Assembly: GCA_023265625.1 (NCBI GenBank)
Contig: JAHFST010000003.1
Location: forward strand, 37,478 to 101,477
Length of the DNA: 64,000 nt
Direction of reading: 5' to 3'
Origin: Deltaproteobacteria bacterium
GTDB taxonomy: Bacteria; UBA10199; JACPAL01; JAHFST01
The notes below the pieces were generated by a model. It was not told where the DNA came from and made no database searches. It saw nothing but the letters and a program-made list of their open reading frames with translations. Shown here piece after piece: positions 24,024-33,491 of the stretch. Both the position numbers and the translations under genes were made by a program. Positions within the stretch are counted from its first letter, which is position 1; every line of letters starts with the position of its first letter.

Positions 24024-26699
24024 ATGGGTTCATTGACGAGTAACAGAAGTGTTTTGGGGACTTTGTCCCATCCGGCGGCCTGGGAAAGCCTTGGTGCGCT
24101 GTTTGCCGGTGTTTGTAATCCGGTTTCCGGATCGGCGATCGAGGTGCCGTGGGAACGGATGCAACCGTTTGTGGCCCGTTTTTTGGAGATTCGGCCGCGT
24201 TGGGGTGCGGCCGTGGATCGTTGGAGAGAGGCCGTTCCGGATCCGGAGAGACTGACATTCCTTTTTGCCGAGTTATGGGAGGTTTTGGACGACCAGGACC
24301 TCCTGACCGCCGAATCGAACGTCATGGAGCAGTCATGCGTCCTTTTTTTGGCGGATCTATCTGCAGAACTTCGTGAACCGATGGTCGGTCAGCAGGTTTT
24401 CGTTCAACCTTCCACGGCGGATTTCTTGAAAAAGAATGTTTGTTTGGCCGTGAGTTATCTCAATTCGTTGCGAGGTTGGCTGGGTGATCCGGAACTGAGC
24501 GCGTCTCTACCCAAGGGGTATCAAGTTTTGACCTACCAGTTGCAGGAGTTGTTGGAGGCGGTTGCGGTGATGCCTGCGGCTTATCGGGGATTTTTTTATT
24601 TTGGCGTCTGTGTGTTGGGTCAATGGCATCCGGAATCGCTGACAAATTTTTTGGAAACATTCAACCTAACCAGGGAAACAGGGTTTCGGCTGATCCCTTT
24701 TGAGGATGATCCGACCGGTGTTGGACGTTTGCTCGTTTCCCCGCAAGAGACCTGGCGCGAGATTTATCGGGCGACTCATGGTTTGTGTCAAGATCTGGCC
24801 ATCGGCGTGTTTGATCAAGATATCCTGGTCGCTTCTCATCGGCCGGTCTTGGCTGATTTATCTTCGGCGTTGGGGGTTGTCCTGCAAAGTTTTCCGGAAC
24901 TGAGGGGGGCGGTGGAGGTGTTGCAACGTTTTGCCCGCTCTCAATCTCAAGGGGGCGTTTTGATCCCTTTGCCGCATTTGCGGGCGGCGGGCGCGGCGGT
25001 GCGGGACAGGTTTGCCGGCCGGTTGGGCCCCGCCTGGTGCCGTGCGTTGAACCAAGCCTTGGAAGAGGGGTCCGGCGCCGGTGTATGGCCGGCGGAGTGC
25101 CCCAAGCCTTCGGAGATTCAAAGGGCTTATCGCTCCTTTCCGGAATCGCTCCAGAACGATTTGGAGCGTGCGGCCGGGAAGAACAAGGAGCGATCGGGAG
25201 CCTTCCGGGAAGCCGACGTGGATAAGAGCCCTCTGCTCCTGAGGGCGGCTGCAAAAACGGTGATGGAGGAGATATTTCAAAAGGGAGGCGCCGCATTAAT
25301 CATCCTCCGTCCGTTGTTCGACTGGTTGGCGACGACGCCCCAAGGTTATTTTAACAGCATTCTGGTCGCTTGGAGGAGGGATCCCTCTTTGCGGATGTAT
25401 GGCAGTGTGGTGACGATGCGCGGGTTGCTCCAGGTGGTCAATGTCGCCTGCTCCACTCATTACACCCTGGAATTAGCCGGGGTGAGGCCCCACCGGGTGG
25501 TATGTCTGCGGGTCCGTCCTCCCGATTCACCTGAGGATGTTCAGAACAGGAATCGATTTCAAACAATCGTTCCCGACCCCGCGTTGCGAAAAGTGATATT
25601 CGAGGCCTCCGGTCTTGGCGAGACGGAGTTGCTTCGTCAGGAGAACCTCCCCGTCGCCTTGGCGCGTGCCCTGGCGACCTTGTCCCTTCCCAGTGTGGAA
25701 GCAGGGGACGAATCGAAACGACTCGGAGCTTGTGCGGCGATCTTGGAGTTGTTCCAGGAACCCGATCCTCTTCTCCCCACTGCCGCCTTTTTCCGTGCCC
25801 GTTTGGTGGCACAGGGGATGTCGCGCAACTCTTTGGTGGGGCTCTTGAGCCGGATCAAGTTACATTTGGGGATTGATTACCGGTACTCGGTCAGGAAAGG
25901 TGTAGTCCGTGTGTCACCGTTGGAGCGAGAAGTTCCCCCGCAGGATGAGCCCCTGATGGCTATTGAGGAAACGGTTGCAACGGGTTATTCGATCGGTGTG
26001 CCGATCACCGCTCCGTCCATGGCCTTTACGGTGGGAGATATTACGGTATCGGCGGATGCCTTGGGGGAAGGGGGACGTCGCTTTATTCAGGGCCCCGGGA
26101 CCGAAATGGTCCAGGCAGAGGATGCGCAAGAGAGAGATGAAACAGCGCAGTTGCCACTCCCGCCTGGGTCGCCTGCCCCGTCTTTAGGATCTACGACTTA
26201 CGTCCATGGACAGCAGGTTGCAGTGGCCGGTTGCGGTGTGGGGACGGTTCTGAGCATTGAGACAATAACGGCTTCCTCTGGGACCGGCATTTTTTTGAGG
26301 GTGAAGGTGCCCCGAACTCCGAAACTTGTCCCAATCAACTCGCCGAATATCCGCAGCCTGGAATCTGAAGAGGGGGTGGCCGGTGCGTATCGGGAGTTGG
26401 ATCAGCCGGTCCCAAAGTTGCGCCTGCCTGAAGAGGGAGTAGCGGAATGGAAAACGAGAATGGCGCGGCGTTGGCAATCCGCCAGAAATCTTAAGGAAGT
26501 GGCCGCCCTGGTGCGTGACTTGAGTGCCTGGTATCAAGAAGCGCGGAAGAGGGGAAAAGGCGTGGATGTGCGTGTCAAAGAAATCCTGCAAGGCGTCGCC
26601 CGGCACTTGATCGACGAGGTTGTCGCTGTGAGCGGGAAAGAGGCCGCGTCTGTACGAGGGGAGATCGAAACGGCGCTGGGTCGTTCTGTCGGGTTATAG
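24024..26699 (+). CDS. 891-aa unassigned protein ending in a CarD/CdnL-like domain
   Basis: The first about 650 residues are helical and match no family I know. A low-complexity acidic/proline linker follows (about 690-720). Residues about 724-885 look like CarD/CdnL: a Tudor-like beta domain (YVHGQQVAVAGCGVGTVLSI, then LVPINSPNIRSLESEE, matching 'GVGxVxxI', 'VPxxxxxxLRxLxSxEE'), a linker with 'WKTRMARRWQSARN', and a helical part containing EVAALVRDLSAWY, as in 'ELAEVVRDL'. In CarD/CdnL/TRCF-RID proteins this beta domain binds the RNA polymerase beta subunit and stabilises open complexes. Here it would tether a large unknown body to RNA polymerase. Followed 65 nt later by another unassigned gene with its own motif. 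CarD similarity is my own reading. Confidence 0.75.
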   Translation: MGSLTSNRSVLGTLSHPAAWESLGALFAGVCNPVSGSAIEVPWERMQPFVARFLEIRPRWGAAVDRWREAVPDPERLTFLFAELWEVLDDQDLLTAESNVMEQSCVLFLADLSAELREPMVGQQVFVQPSTADFLKKNVCLAVSYLNSLRGWLGDPELSASLPKGYQVLTYQLQELLEAVAVMPAAYRGFFYFGVCVLGQWHPESLTNFLETFNLTRETGFRLIPFEDDPTGVGRLLVSPQETWREIYRATHGLCQDLAIGVFDQDILVASHRPVLADLSSALGVVLQSFPELRGAVEVLQRFARSQSQGGVLIPLPHLRAAGAAVRDRFAGRLGPAWCRALNQALEEGSGAGVWPAECPKPSEIQRAYRSFPESLQNDLERAAGKNKERSGAFREADVDKSPLLLRAAAKTVMEEIFQKGGAALIILRPLFDWLATTPQGYFNSILVAWRRDPSLRMYGSVVTMRGLLQVVNVACSTHYTLELAGVRPHRVVCLRVRPPDSPEDVQNRNRFQTIVPDPALRKVIFEASGLGETELLRQENLPVALARALATLSLPSVEAGDESKRLGACAAILELFQEPDPLLPTAAFFRARLVAQGMSRNSLVGLLSRIKLHLGIDYRYSVRKGVVRVSPLEREVPPQDEPLMAIEETVATGYSIGVPITAPSMAFTVGDITVSADALGEGGRRFIQGPGTEMVQAEDAQERDETAQLPLPPGSPAPSLGSTTYVHGQQVAVAGCGVGTVLSIETITASSGTGIFLRVKVPRTPKLVPINSPNIRSLESEEGVAGAYRELDQPVPKLRLPEEGVAEWKTRMARRWQSARNLKEVAALVRDLSAWYQEARKRGKGVDVRVKEILQGVARHLIDEVVAVSGKEAASVRGEIETALGRSVGL

Positions 26700-26727
26700 C
26701 ATGGTTGAATTATTCCCAAAGAATCTT

Positions 26728-26756
26728 CACAACTTTTTCCAACAGCGTGCCGATAG
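26728..26756 (+). promoter_or_regulatory. Orphan-regulon promoter motif for the 528-aa gene
   Basis: CACAACTTTT and GCCGATAG with 14 nt between the CAACT core and the -10. The ATG at 26765 is 8 nt downstream of the -10, close to the predicted transcript start. Confidence 0.6.
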
Positions 26757-26764
26757 CGATAGTC

Positions 26765-28351
26765 ATGAGCGCCAGACTCATTATTGATGTTGCCGGACCG
26801 GTGTTAGGCCTCTTGAGTCGGGCCTTGTACCACGATGAGCCTCGTTTGAGGGGGGGCTATCTTTTGCCGCAGGCGGGGGAAGCGGATCAGGCCTGGCAGG
26901 CGGGGGTGAAATATCTGACGGCGTTGCGCGAGGCGGTCCCGGAAGGGCATGCCGGGGATCTACGAGCTCTGGAGTTGCTCGTGCGTGGCCGCCTGGCGCG
27001 CCTGGTGTCCGGGCGTTGGATCAATGCCTCGATTCCTCAGGAGGATAGGAGAGTCGACCTCTATGCCGCGAAGGTGGGAGCTTTTGAGGAGAAGGCGCAT
27101 CTGCTTGTAGCGGCCACTCAAAATAGTATGGCTTTGCAACGACATAGCGCTTTTTCTAAACCTCCTGAGCTTGATTTGGCCGATCATAAAATTCTCCGCA
27201 AGAGGGCCAGGGAATTCGCCCAGGCGGACACCCTCGAGGATCTGGATGCGCGCTTGTTCCGGCGGGGATTGCCCGAGTATGGACAGGGCTACTTTAATGG
27301 AAAATATGATTTTGTGGATCTCCCAGAAGTGGTCCAGGCCAAGGTGTGGGAGCTGTCCCTGGTCTACAGCAGTTTTTTGGAGACCGAGTTCTTCGCCCCA
27401 ATTCCCTATGCGATGATCCAATCCCACCCGCGGATCTTTCCCGTGCCGCCGCCCACCGTTTATCATGAGTTTGTCAGCCTGGCCAAGGAGCTGTTTGGCG
27501 GTCAGGTGGATATGAAGACCGCCTATTATTTTTTTAAATGGCTGATCCCGGCACTCCAAGAGGCGCGTACCCTTGGCGAAATGAAATTCATCTTCAATGG
27601 GCGTACCAAGTTCTACGAAGATCGCCTGCCATGGCCCCCGGGGGTGAAGGCCAATTTTATGGGTTCTTTGAGCCATTTGGAAGATTTACTGGGTGCCGGT
27701 TTTGTCACACCGCATGACCTGAATGGGGTCCCGACCATTTTTGGATTACGTCGTCGTGCCGCCGAGATCCTCCATCTTTCCTATCCGGCGCCTTCGGAGT
27801 CGGCGAGAGATTTGGCTGCGGAACAGGGCCATTTGCAAAGGGAGCTGGCGATGTGCCAGGAGGCGTTGGGCGTGGAAAAACTCATTGCCCGTGTCGTGGA
27901 ACCCTGGGTGAGTGGGTCGTTAGACGGGAAACTTTTATATCGCGTGAGATCCTTGCGCAACGACGTACGGGAAAAATCTCGGTTGGAAGATTGGTGCCGC
28001 GACATCCCCGTCTGGATCAGGATGCCTGAAGACCCATGGCGGCAGGTTCGCTCCCGGGCGATTGCCGAAGTGACGACGGCGGAAGCGGCCCTGGAGAAAT
28101 TTCAAACAGACCTCGCGCGTGCCGAGCGGTGCGTGCCGTTCCGTATGAAATTTTGGTATGATCGGAAACAAATCTTGGACCAGGGGCTCCGTGAGGCCAG
28201 GCGTTATATGGATCTTATCAGAGACGTGGAATCGTTGCGCCATCTGCCGAAGGTGCCGCCGGGTCAAACGGATATCGAGGTTCGGTTGCAAGCTGAATTG
28301 CGCAAGGTGCAGGTGCATCTTGATTTCCTAGTGGCAAGCCTGAATGTCTGA
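26765..28351 (+). CDS. Unassigned helical protein (528 aa)
   Basis: Not recognised. An in-frame TTG at 26705 lies upstream of the promoter-like motif, so the ATG at 26765 (MSARLIIDVAGPVLG) is preferred. The protein is largely helical; the C-terminal half has heptad-like stretches typical of coiled coils (AEQGHLQRELAMCQEALGVE, and the final EVRLQAELRKVQVHLDFLV). A mid-region, FFAPIPYAMIQSHPRIFPVP, is proline-rich. There is no signal peptide. It follows the CarD-like fusion gene. Function unknown. Confidence 0.7.
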   Translation: MSARLIIDVAGPVLGLLSRALYHDEPRLRGGYLLPQAGEADQAWQAGVKYLTALREAVPEGHAGDLRALELLVRGRLARLVSGRWINASIPQEDRRVDLYAAKVGAFEEKAHLLVAATQNSMALQRHSAFSKPPELDLADHKILRKRAREFAQADTLEDLDARLFRRGLPEYGQGYFNGKYDFVDLPEVVQAKVWELSLVYSSFLETEFFAPIPYAMIQSHPRIFPVPPPTVYHEFVSLAKELFGGQVDMKTAYYFFKWLIPALQEARTLGEMKFIFNGRTKFYEDRLPWPPGVKANFMGSLSHLEDLLGAGFVTPHDLNGVPTIFGLRRRAAEILHLSYPAPSESARDLAAEQGHLQRELAMCQEALGVEKLIARVVEPWVSGSLDGKLLYRVRSLRNDVREKSRLEDWCRDIPVWIRMPEDPWRQVRSRAIAEVTTAEAALEKFQTDLARAERCVPFRMKFWYDRKQILDQGLREARRYMDLIRDVESLRHLPKVPPGQTDIEVRLQAELRKVQVHLDFLVASLNV

Positions 28352-28386
28352 TGGACATTTTTTCCACCATTGAGTAGTTTTCCTAA

Positions 28387-30033
28387 ATGTTCCAAGCCCT
28401 GCATATCCGAAATTTTGCCCTGATTGAAAATATCACCATCGAATTTGGCACCGGCCTCAATATCCTCTCCGGCGAGACCGGGTCGGGAAAGTCGATCATC
28501 GTTCAGGCCTTGGAGTTGTTGATTGGCGGACGCGGCTCGGTCGAACTGATTCGCGAAGGGGAAGAAGAGGCCGAGGTGACGGGCCTGTTTACGGAGATTG
28601 GGGAGGAGGACGAGGTGGCGATTCGTCGTGTCTTGACCCGCCAAGGCAAACATAAGACCTACATCAACGACCGACCGGCCTCACTGGCGGCCCTCGAGGC
28701 GTTGGGGCAACGCCTGATTGACCTGGCCAGCCAGCACGAACAGCAAAGCCTGTTGCAACCCCTGCATCATGTGAAACTGTTGGATGATTTTTCCCTCGAC
28801 CCGAGTGTGCTGAAAAATTATCAGGGGGCCTTCGCGCAGTATCAAGCCGCGGCGCAAGAAGTGGCCACGCTCCATCTGAAGGTGGCCCAGGTGCGGCAGC
28901 AGGAGGAGTTCATGCGTTTCCAGTTGCGCGAGATTCAAGGGGCCAATCTGTCTGCGGGTGAGGAAGAGGCCCTCTCTCAAGAACGGGCCCGTTCCAAAAA
29001 TGGGGTCAGGCTCGGGCAAATCGTGACCGCTGGCGAGGAACTGCTCGATTCCGGCGAAGGGGCGATCTTGGAACGGGCGAATTTATTAAAAAAGAGTTTG
29101 GAGGAAGGTGCTCAATTGGATGCCAGCTTGGCGTCGTTGCTTACGGAACTTCAGGAAGGCCTGTGTCATCTGGAAGAAGTGGCCCAAGGGTTGCGGCGCT
29201 ATCAAGACCAGCTTTCCTGCGACCCGGAGCGTTTGCAGGAAGTGGAAGATCGATTGGCGTTGCTCTCCCAGTTGAAGAGGAAGCATGGCGGCGACCTGGA
29301 GGCGGTGCTCAAACGTCAGCAGGAGTTGGAACAATCGCTGCTCTTGTTGGATGATTTTGCGGGCGAACTGACACAGCGTGAACAATTATGCCAGCAACAG
29401 GCCCAGGCGGTGATCACCCTGGCCCGGCAGTTGGATGAGCAACGTCGGGCCGCCGGGATCAAACTGGCCCAGGCGGTGGAAAAAGAATTGCGCCAGTTGG
29501 GCGTCCCCCAGGGAAAGTTTGAGGTGGCTTGGACCCCCTTAAATACGGGAGCCGAGTTAGCGGGTAAATTTTATAATGAGAGTGGGATGATGTCCGGGGA
29601 GTTTCTCTTGGCGCCGAATGTCGGGGAGGGATTTCGTCCCTTGGCGAAGGTGGCCTCCGGCGGGGAGCTGTCGCGGATCCTGCTTGCCATTAAGAAGGTG
29701 ATTGGCCAGGCCCGGTCGGTGACCACCTATGTCTTTGATGAGGTGGATGCCGGTATTGGCGGCCGGATTGCGGAGGTGGTGGGCAAGAGTTTGGCGCAGC
29801 TGGCGGCGAAACGGCAGGTCTTGTGTGTGACGCATTTGCCCCAAGTGGCTTGTTTTGGGGAACAGCATTTTGTCATTTCCAAAAGAACGGAGCGGGGTCG
29901 GACCAAGACCTTGGTGGCACGATTGGAATCACGGGAGCGCGAGGAGGAGATTGCCCGGATGTTGGCGGGTATCCAGGTGACGGAACAGGCCAGGGCTCAT
30001 GCCCGAGAGATGATCCGCATCGCACGCGAGTAA
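28387..30033 (+). CDS. recN: DNA repair protein RecN
   Basis: 548 residues, normal for RecN, an SMC-like ATPase that helps join and repair double-strand breaks. The N-terminus MFQALHIRNFALIENITIEF leads to the Walker A GETGSGKS; a long coiled coil follows (about 150-370), then the ABC signature region (ASGGELSRILLAIK), Walker B VFDEVDAGIGG and the terminal VTHLPQVA block. It stands before pmbA, separated by a spacer with a REP-like sequence. Confidence 0.98.
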   Translation: MFQALHIRNFALIENITIEFGTGLNILSGETGSGKSIIVQALELLIGGRGSVELIREGEEEAEVTGLFTEIGEEDEVAIRRVLTRQGKHKTYINDRPASLAALEALGQRLIDLASQHEQQSLLQPLHHVKLLDDFSLDPSVLKNYQGAFAQYQAAAQEVATLHLKVAQVRQQEEFMRFQLREIQGANLSAGEEEALSQERARSKNGVRLGQIVTAGEELLDSGEGAILERANLLKKSLEEGAQLDASLASLLTELQEGLCHLEEVAQGLRRYQDQLSCDPERLQEVEDRLALLSQLKRKHGGDLEAVLKRQQELEQSLLLLDDFAGELTQREQLCQQQAQAVITLARQLDEQRRAAGIKLAQAVEKELRQLGVPQGKFEVAWTPLNTGAELAGKFYNESGMMSGEFLLAPNVGEGFRPLAKVASGGELSRILLAIKKVIGQARSVTTYVFDEVDAGIGGRIAEVVGKSLAQLAAKRQVLCVTHLPQVACFGEQHFVISKRTERGRTKTLVARLESREREEEIARMLAGIQVTEQARAHAREMIRIARE

Positions 30034-30064
30034 CTTAGGGGCTGTCTAGAAAAAGAGGAAAGTG

Positions 30065-30085
30065 ATGGTTCGACAAGCTCACCAT
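30065..30085. repeat. REP-like element
   Basis: ATGGTTCGACAAGCTCACCA followed by T, with ATGGT/ACCAT ends, set in a 105-bp recN-pmbA spacer that also has imperfect CTGTC/GACAG flanks. Sequences of this form recur as repetitive palindromes in many bacterial genomes; a second copy is not seen here, so the call is from memory of the motif. Confidence 0.45.
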
Positions 30086-30138
30086 GTCCATTTTTTGACA
30101 GGATTAGAAAATAGAAAACTTTTTTCGGGTAAGCCCTT

Positions 30139-31467
30139 ATGGAATTAATCGATCAAATTGAGAAACGCCTGTGTCGCCTCCCGGTGGATCATTACGAGGT
30201 CTATCTCCAAGAGCGTCGGGTGTTTCAGACGGAGAGTCGTCACGAAAAACTCTTTAGTTTGGAAGAGGCGCATGAGCGCGGTTTTGCGGTGCGGTTGTTC
30301 CGGGGGGATCGCATTGGTTTTGCCCATGGCAATGAAGGTCAGGCCGCTGGGGTGAATCGGGTCATCGAGCTGGCCCTGCAAAATTTGGCCGCCATCGATG
30401 CCGTACAGGTCTTCCCGCTCCCATCCCAACCGAGTGTCCCTTTGTGGACGCCCCCGTTTGATGACCAATTAAGAAAATATTCCCATCAAGAAAAATTTAC
30501 CTTGGCCTGCCGGATGGAGCAGGTCGCCACGCAAACGGACCGAAGGATTGCCCGCGTGCGTGGGGCCCAATATGATGAGGAGGTCCTGGCGGTGACCTTG
30601 AGAAATTCTCGGGGGTTTGCCGGACATTACCAGAGCTCCCGTTGCGCCCTTTCGCTGATGGCCGTGGCCGAGGAGGGTGGTTTGCAAGAATCGAGTTGGG
30701 AGAGCGATTTTTCCCCCCATTTGAACCAACTGAACCCCGAAAAGGTTGGGCAAGGGGCCGCGCACAAGGCCCTGGCCCTACTGGGGGGGAGGCCCGTGCG
30801 GAGCCAAACGGCCCGGGCGTTGTTGGGGCCGGTGGTGGCCTCCTCGTTTTTGGGGGTCTTGGCCAGTTCGTTTTTGGGGGATCAGGTGAGAAAGGGGCGG
30901 TCGGCCTTGGCGGACCGGGTGGGTGAGACGATTTATTCCCCCTTAATCCACCTGATCGATGATCCCCAGGTGTTGCATGGGTACCAGCCGTTTCCATTTG
31001 ATGCCGAGGGAACTTTGGCCGAGCGAACCGAGGTGGTCCGGGCCGGCGTGTTACAGGGATTTTTGTATGATGGGCCCACGGCAGGCTTGGTACAGCAACG
31101 ATCGACTGGCAATGCCATCCGCATCAGCTATAAGGAACCGCCTCGGGTGGGGATGAGTAATTTTTTGGTGCAACCTGGCACGGCGACCTTGGCCGAATTA
31201 ATGGTGGCGTTGGGGGACGGGTTTTTGATCAGCGATGTGATCGGGGTCCATACCGCGGATCCCGTGACGGGCGACTTTTCGCTCGGGGCGAGCGGCTATT
31301 GGGTGGAACGGGGGGAGAAACAGGGTGCGGTTCGAGGGGTGGCCATTTCCGGTAATCTCCACGAGTTGTTTAACCGAGTCATTCAAGTGGGGGAAGGCCT
31401 GCGTTTTTATAATAATTATGGTTCCCCACCCCTCCTGATTTCTGCTATTGGTATCAGCGGTACCTAG
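30139..31467 (+). CDS. pmbA: PmbA/TldE-type metalloprotease subunit
   Basis: 442 residues of the TldD/PmbA (U62) family. TldD-PmbA heterodimers degrade unfolded peptides and mature some peptide products; PmbA is the non-catalytic subunit and indeed I see no HExxxH metal motif. Typical features are ESRHEKLFSLEEAHERGFAVR near the start, then GETIYSPL, FDAEGT, GVLQGFLYDGPTAG and the closing ISGNLHELF. A TldD partner is not in the window. Confidence 0.93.
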   Translation: MELIDQIEKRLCRLPVDHYEVYLQERRVFQTESRHEKLFSLEEAHERGFAVRLFRGDRIGFAHGNEGQAAGVNRVIELALQNLAAIDAVQVFPLPSQPSVPLWTPPFDDQLRKYSHQEKFTLACRMEQVATQTDRRIARVRGAQYDEEVLAVTLRNSRGFAGHYQSSRCALSLMAVAEEGGLQESSWESDFSPHLNQLNPEKVGQGAAHKALALLGGRPVRSQTARALLGPVVASSFLGVLASSFLGDQVRKGRSALADRVGETIYSPLIHLIDDPQVLHGYQPFPFDAEGTLAERTEVVRAGVLQGFLYDGPTAGLVQQRSTGNAIRISYKEPPRVGMSNFLVQPGTATLAELMVALGDGFLISDVIGVHTADPVTGDFSLGASGYWVERGEKQGAVRGVAISGNLHELFNRVIQVGEGLRFYNNYGSPPLLISAIGISGT

Positions 31468-31513
31468 CAAAACGGCTGTTTTTTTTATAAAATTTCGTTA
31501 TAATAGGGAACTC

Positions 31514-32287
31514 ATGCCAGTGAATGCCTACGGAGTTTCGGATGTTGGGAAGAAGCGGGAACGCAACGAGGACAGCTTCCTTGTTGCCGAAGAACAGGGC
31601 CTATTTTTGGTGGCTGATGGCATGGGTGGGCATCTGGGTGGGGAATGTGCGAGCCGCTTAGCGACCGAGACCATCCAAGAGGTCGTGAAACAACTGCAAG
31701 AAGACCCCGAATCAACCCTACTGATGCCGGGGATCGTGAATCGCAATCATCCCGGGGAACAACTGCGCTACGCCATTCGGGCGGCCTCCAAACGCGTCTT
31801 TGATGAGTCGGTGCTGGATGTCAATCTTCGGGGGATGGGGACTACGGTCGTGGCCCTGCTGTTTGACAAGGAGCAGGCGGATGGCTCCAGGCAAGTTCAT
31901 TTGGCTCATGTGGGGGACAGTCGCGCCTATTTGGTGAGGGATGATACCATTCGGCAATTGACCACGGATCACTCCTTGGTGACGGAACAGTTGAAGGCGG
32001 GCATTATCACCCCGCAAGAGGTGAAACATCATCGGCTCAAAAATATCATCACCCGGTCGGTCGGGTTCCAAAGCGATGTGGAATGCGATGTGACGGCCTT
32101 GTCGATTGAACCCGGGGATACTTTTTTGCTTTGTTCCGACGGCTTGACCAATATGTTGGAGGATAAGGATATATTAAGATTGATCGCCCGCAATGATCCC
32201 AAATTTGTTTGTGAACGGTTGATCGAACTCGCCAATCGCCGTGGCGGGGACGACAATATCACGGTGGTGGTTGTGTCCTGTGTTTAG
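31514..32287 (+). CDS. PP2C-family serine/threonine protein phosphatase
   Basis: 257 residues, starting at ATG 31514 with AGGGAA upstream; an in-frame start at 31448 would overlap pmbA. Complete PP2C motif set: [17 protein letters not shown] (metal-binding Asp), [31 protein letters not shown] and [11 protein letters not shown]. No transmembrane or sensor domain, so it is a stand-alone phosphatase that probably opposes a Ser/Thr kinase encoded elsewhere. A TATAAT at 31499-31504 region just upstream may be its -10. A perfect palindrome begins directly after its TAG stop. Confidence 0.96.
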   Translation: MPVNAYGVSDVGKKRERNEDSFLVAEEQGLFLVADGMGGHLGGECASRLATETIQEVVKQLQEDPESTLLMPGIVNRNHPGEQLRYAIRAASKRVFDESVLDVNLRGMGTTVVALLFDKEQADGSRQVHLAHVGDSRAYLVRDDTIRQLTTDHSLVTEQLKAGIITPQEVKHHRLKNIITRSVGFQSDVECDVTALSIEPGDTFLLCSDGLTNMLEDKDILRLIARNDPKFVCERLIELANRRGGDDNITVVVVSCV

Positions 32288-32315
32288 GTAGGGGTTCAAA
32301 ATTTTGAACCCCTAC
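32288..32315. repeat. Stop-codon-associated palindrome, copy 1
   Basis: A perfect 28-bp palindrome, GTAGGGGTTCAAAA joined to its complement TTTTGAACCCCTAC, immediately after the phosphatase stop codon. It shares the GTAGGGG end with elements at 44823 and 52007. It may act as a transcription terminator or mRNA-stabilising hairpin. Confidence 0.85.
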
Positions 32316-32479
32316 AATCCCCCGAATTAAAAGCTTGACACCCCCTAAGCTGGCTTGGTAAGTCTTGGCCTCGCCTGATTTAAGGCTAAGCTCAAAAAAA
32401 AAATTCAAAGACCATTCGCATACGAAGCGTTTTAGAAAATAATAGATTTCTCCATCTAGGGTTTAGGGGCTCGGGCAAC

Positions 32480-33445
32480 ATGGCAAAAGAGAAGAAACAT
32501 AAAAGAAGGTGTTCTTATAGCCTTTTTCTCATCCCCGAAGATCATCGGCGGATTCATAAAGTCCACATTGCGCAAAAGCACATTGCCTTGATGGTGGGGG
32601 CGGGCCTGGCCACGTTTCTTTTCCTGGTTTTTAATGTGGTGGGGTTTTGGTATTACCGAAGTGTCAATGTCTCTCTGCTGGCGGAAAAGGCCTCCTTTGA
32701 TGAGTTTCAAGGTGAGAAGGTTGAGTTGGTCAAGAGGATGCAGCAGTTGGAAGACACCGTCAGCCAGACCGAAAAATATGCGGTGCAGTTGAGTTCCCTG
32801 GTCAACACGGCGACCCCGTCTTTGGCGAAGGGGATTGGTCCGATTCCATCGCTGCCCGATGAGGCCTTTTCAGTGCCCGATCATACAGCTCCGGTGTCTT
32901 TGAACGGGATGAAGCCTAAGATTGAGGACTTGCAAGAACGTGCGAAAGGTCTCCAAAACAAGATTCAAGAACTCTACCGCGTCCAGAAAGATCATGTGAG
33001 TTTCGTGGCCTCCACGCCGTCCATCTGGCCGGTCAAGGGTTGGGTGACCAGCGATTTTGGTCATCGTCGTTCCCCATTTGGGTATTCGAATGAATTTCAT
33101 AAAGGGATGGATATTGCCTCACAGTCCGGTACCCCAGTGGTGGCCTCCGCCGATGGGGTTGTGACCTTGGCTAATTATAAAGGAGGATATGGTCAATCTG
33201 TGATAATCAATCATGGATTTGGTGTGAATACTCTTTATGGCCATAACTCCAGTATCTTGGTGCATGAAGGGCAGCGCATCAAAAAAGGGACCCCGATTGC
33301 CTTGGTGGGAAGCACGGGACATTCTACCGGGCCGCACTGCCACTTTGAGGTGCATGTTGACGGCGTGCCGGTGGATCCGATGCGTTTCTTGATGAATGAA
33401 GCCCCCCTAGTCGCCAGCGCCAGACATTTAAAATATCGTCGTTAA
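32480..33445 (+). CDS. M23-family (LytM) peptidoglycan peptidase, membrane-anchored
   Basis: 321 residues. A basic N-terminus, then one transmembrane segment (about 36-58, IALMVGAGLATFLFLVFNVV), a periplasmic coiled coil (about 65-100), a linker and a C-terminal LytM domain. Zn ligands are visible: the H and D of FHKGMD, and the HCHFEVH motif, with GHRRSPFG typical of the group. It is probably an active DD-endopeptidase that remodels the cell wall. The 192-bp spacer upstream contains a CTTGACA -35-like element and the palindrome above. It precedes secA. Confidence 0.95.
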   Translation: MAKEKKHKRRCSYSLFLIPEDHRRIHKVHIAQKHIALMVGAGLATFLFLVFNVVGFWYYRSVNVSLLAEKASFDEFQGEKVELVKRMQQLEDTVSQTEKYAVQLSSLVNTATPSLAKGIGPIPSLPDEAFSVPDHTAPVSLNGMKPKIEDLQERAKGLQNKIQELYRVQKDHVSFVASTPSIWPVKGWVTSDFGHRRSPFGYSNEFHKGMDIASQSGTPVVASADGVVTLANYKGGYGQSVIINHGFGVNTLYGHNSSILVHEGQRIKKGTPIALVGSTGHSTGPHCHFEVHVDGVPVDPMRFLMNEAPLVASARHLKYRR

Positions 33446-33491
33446 CATCCCTGCTTGAAAAACCTTTCTTGAAACTCTATAACCCCTCCCC

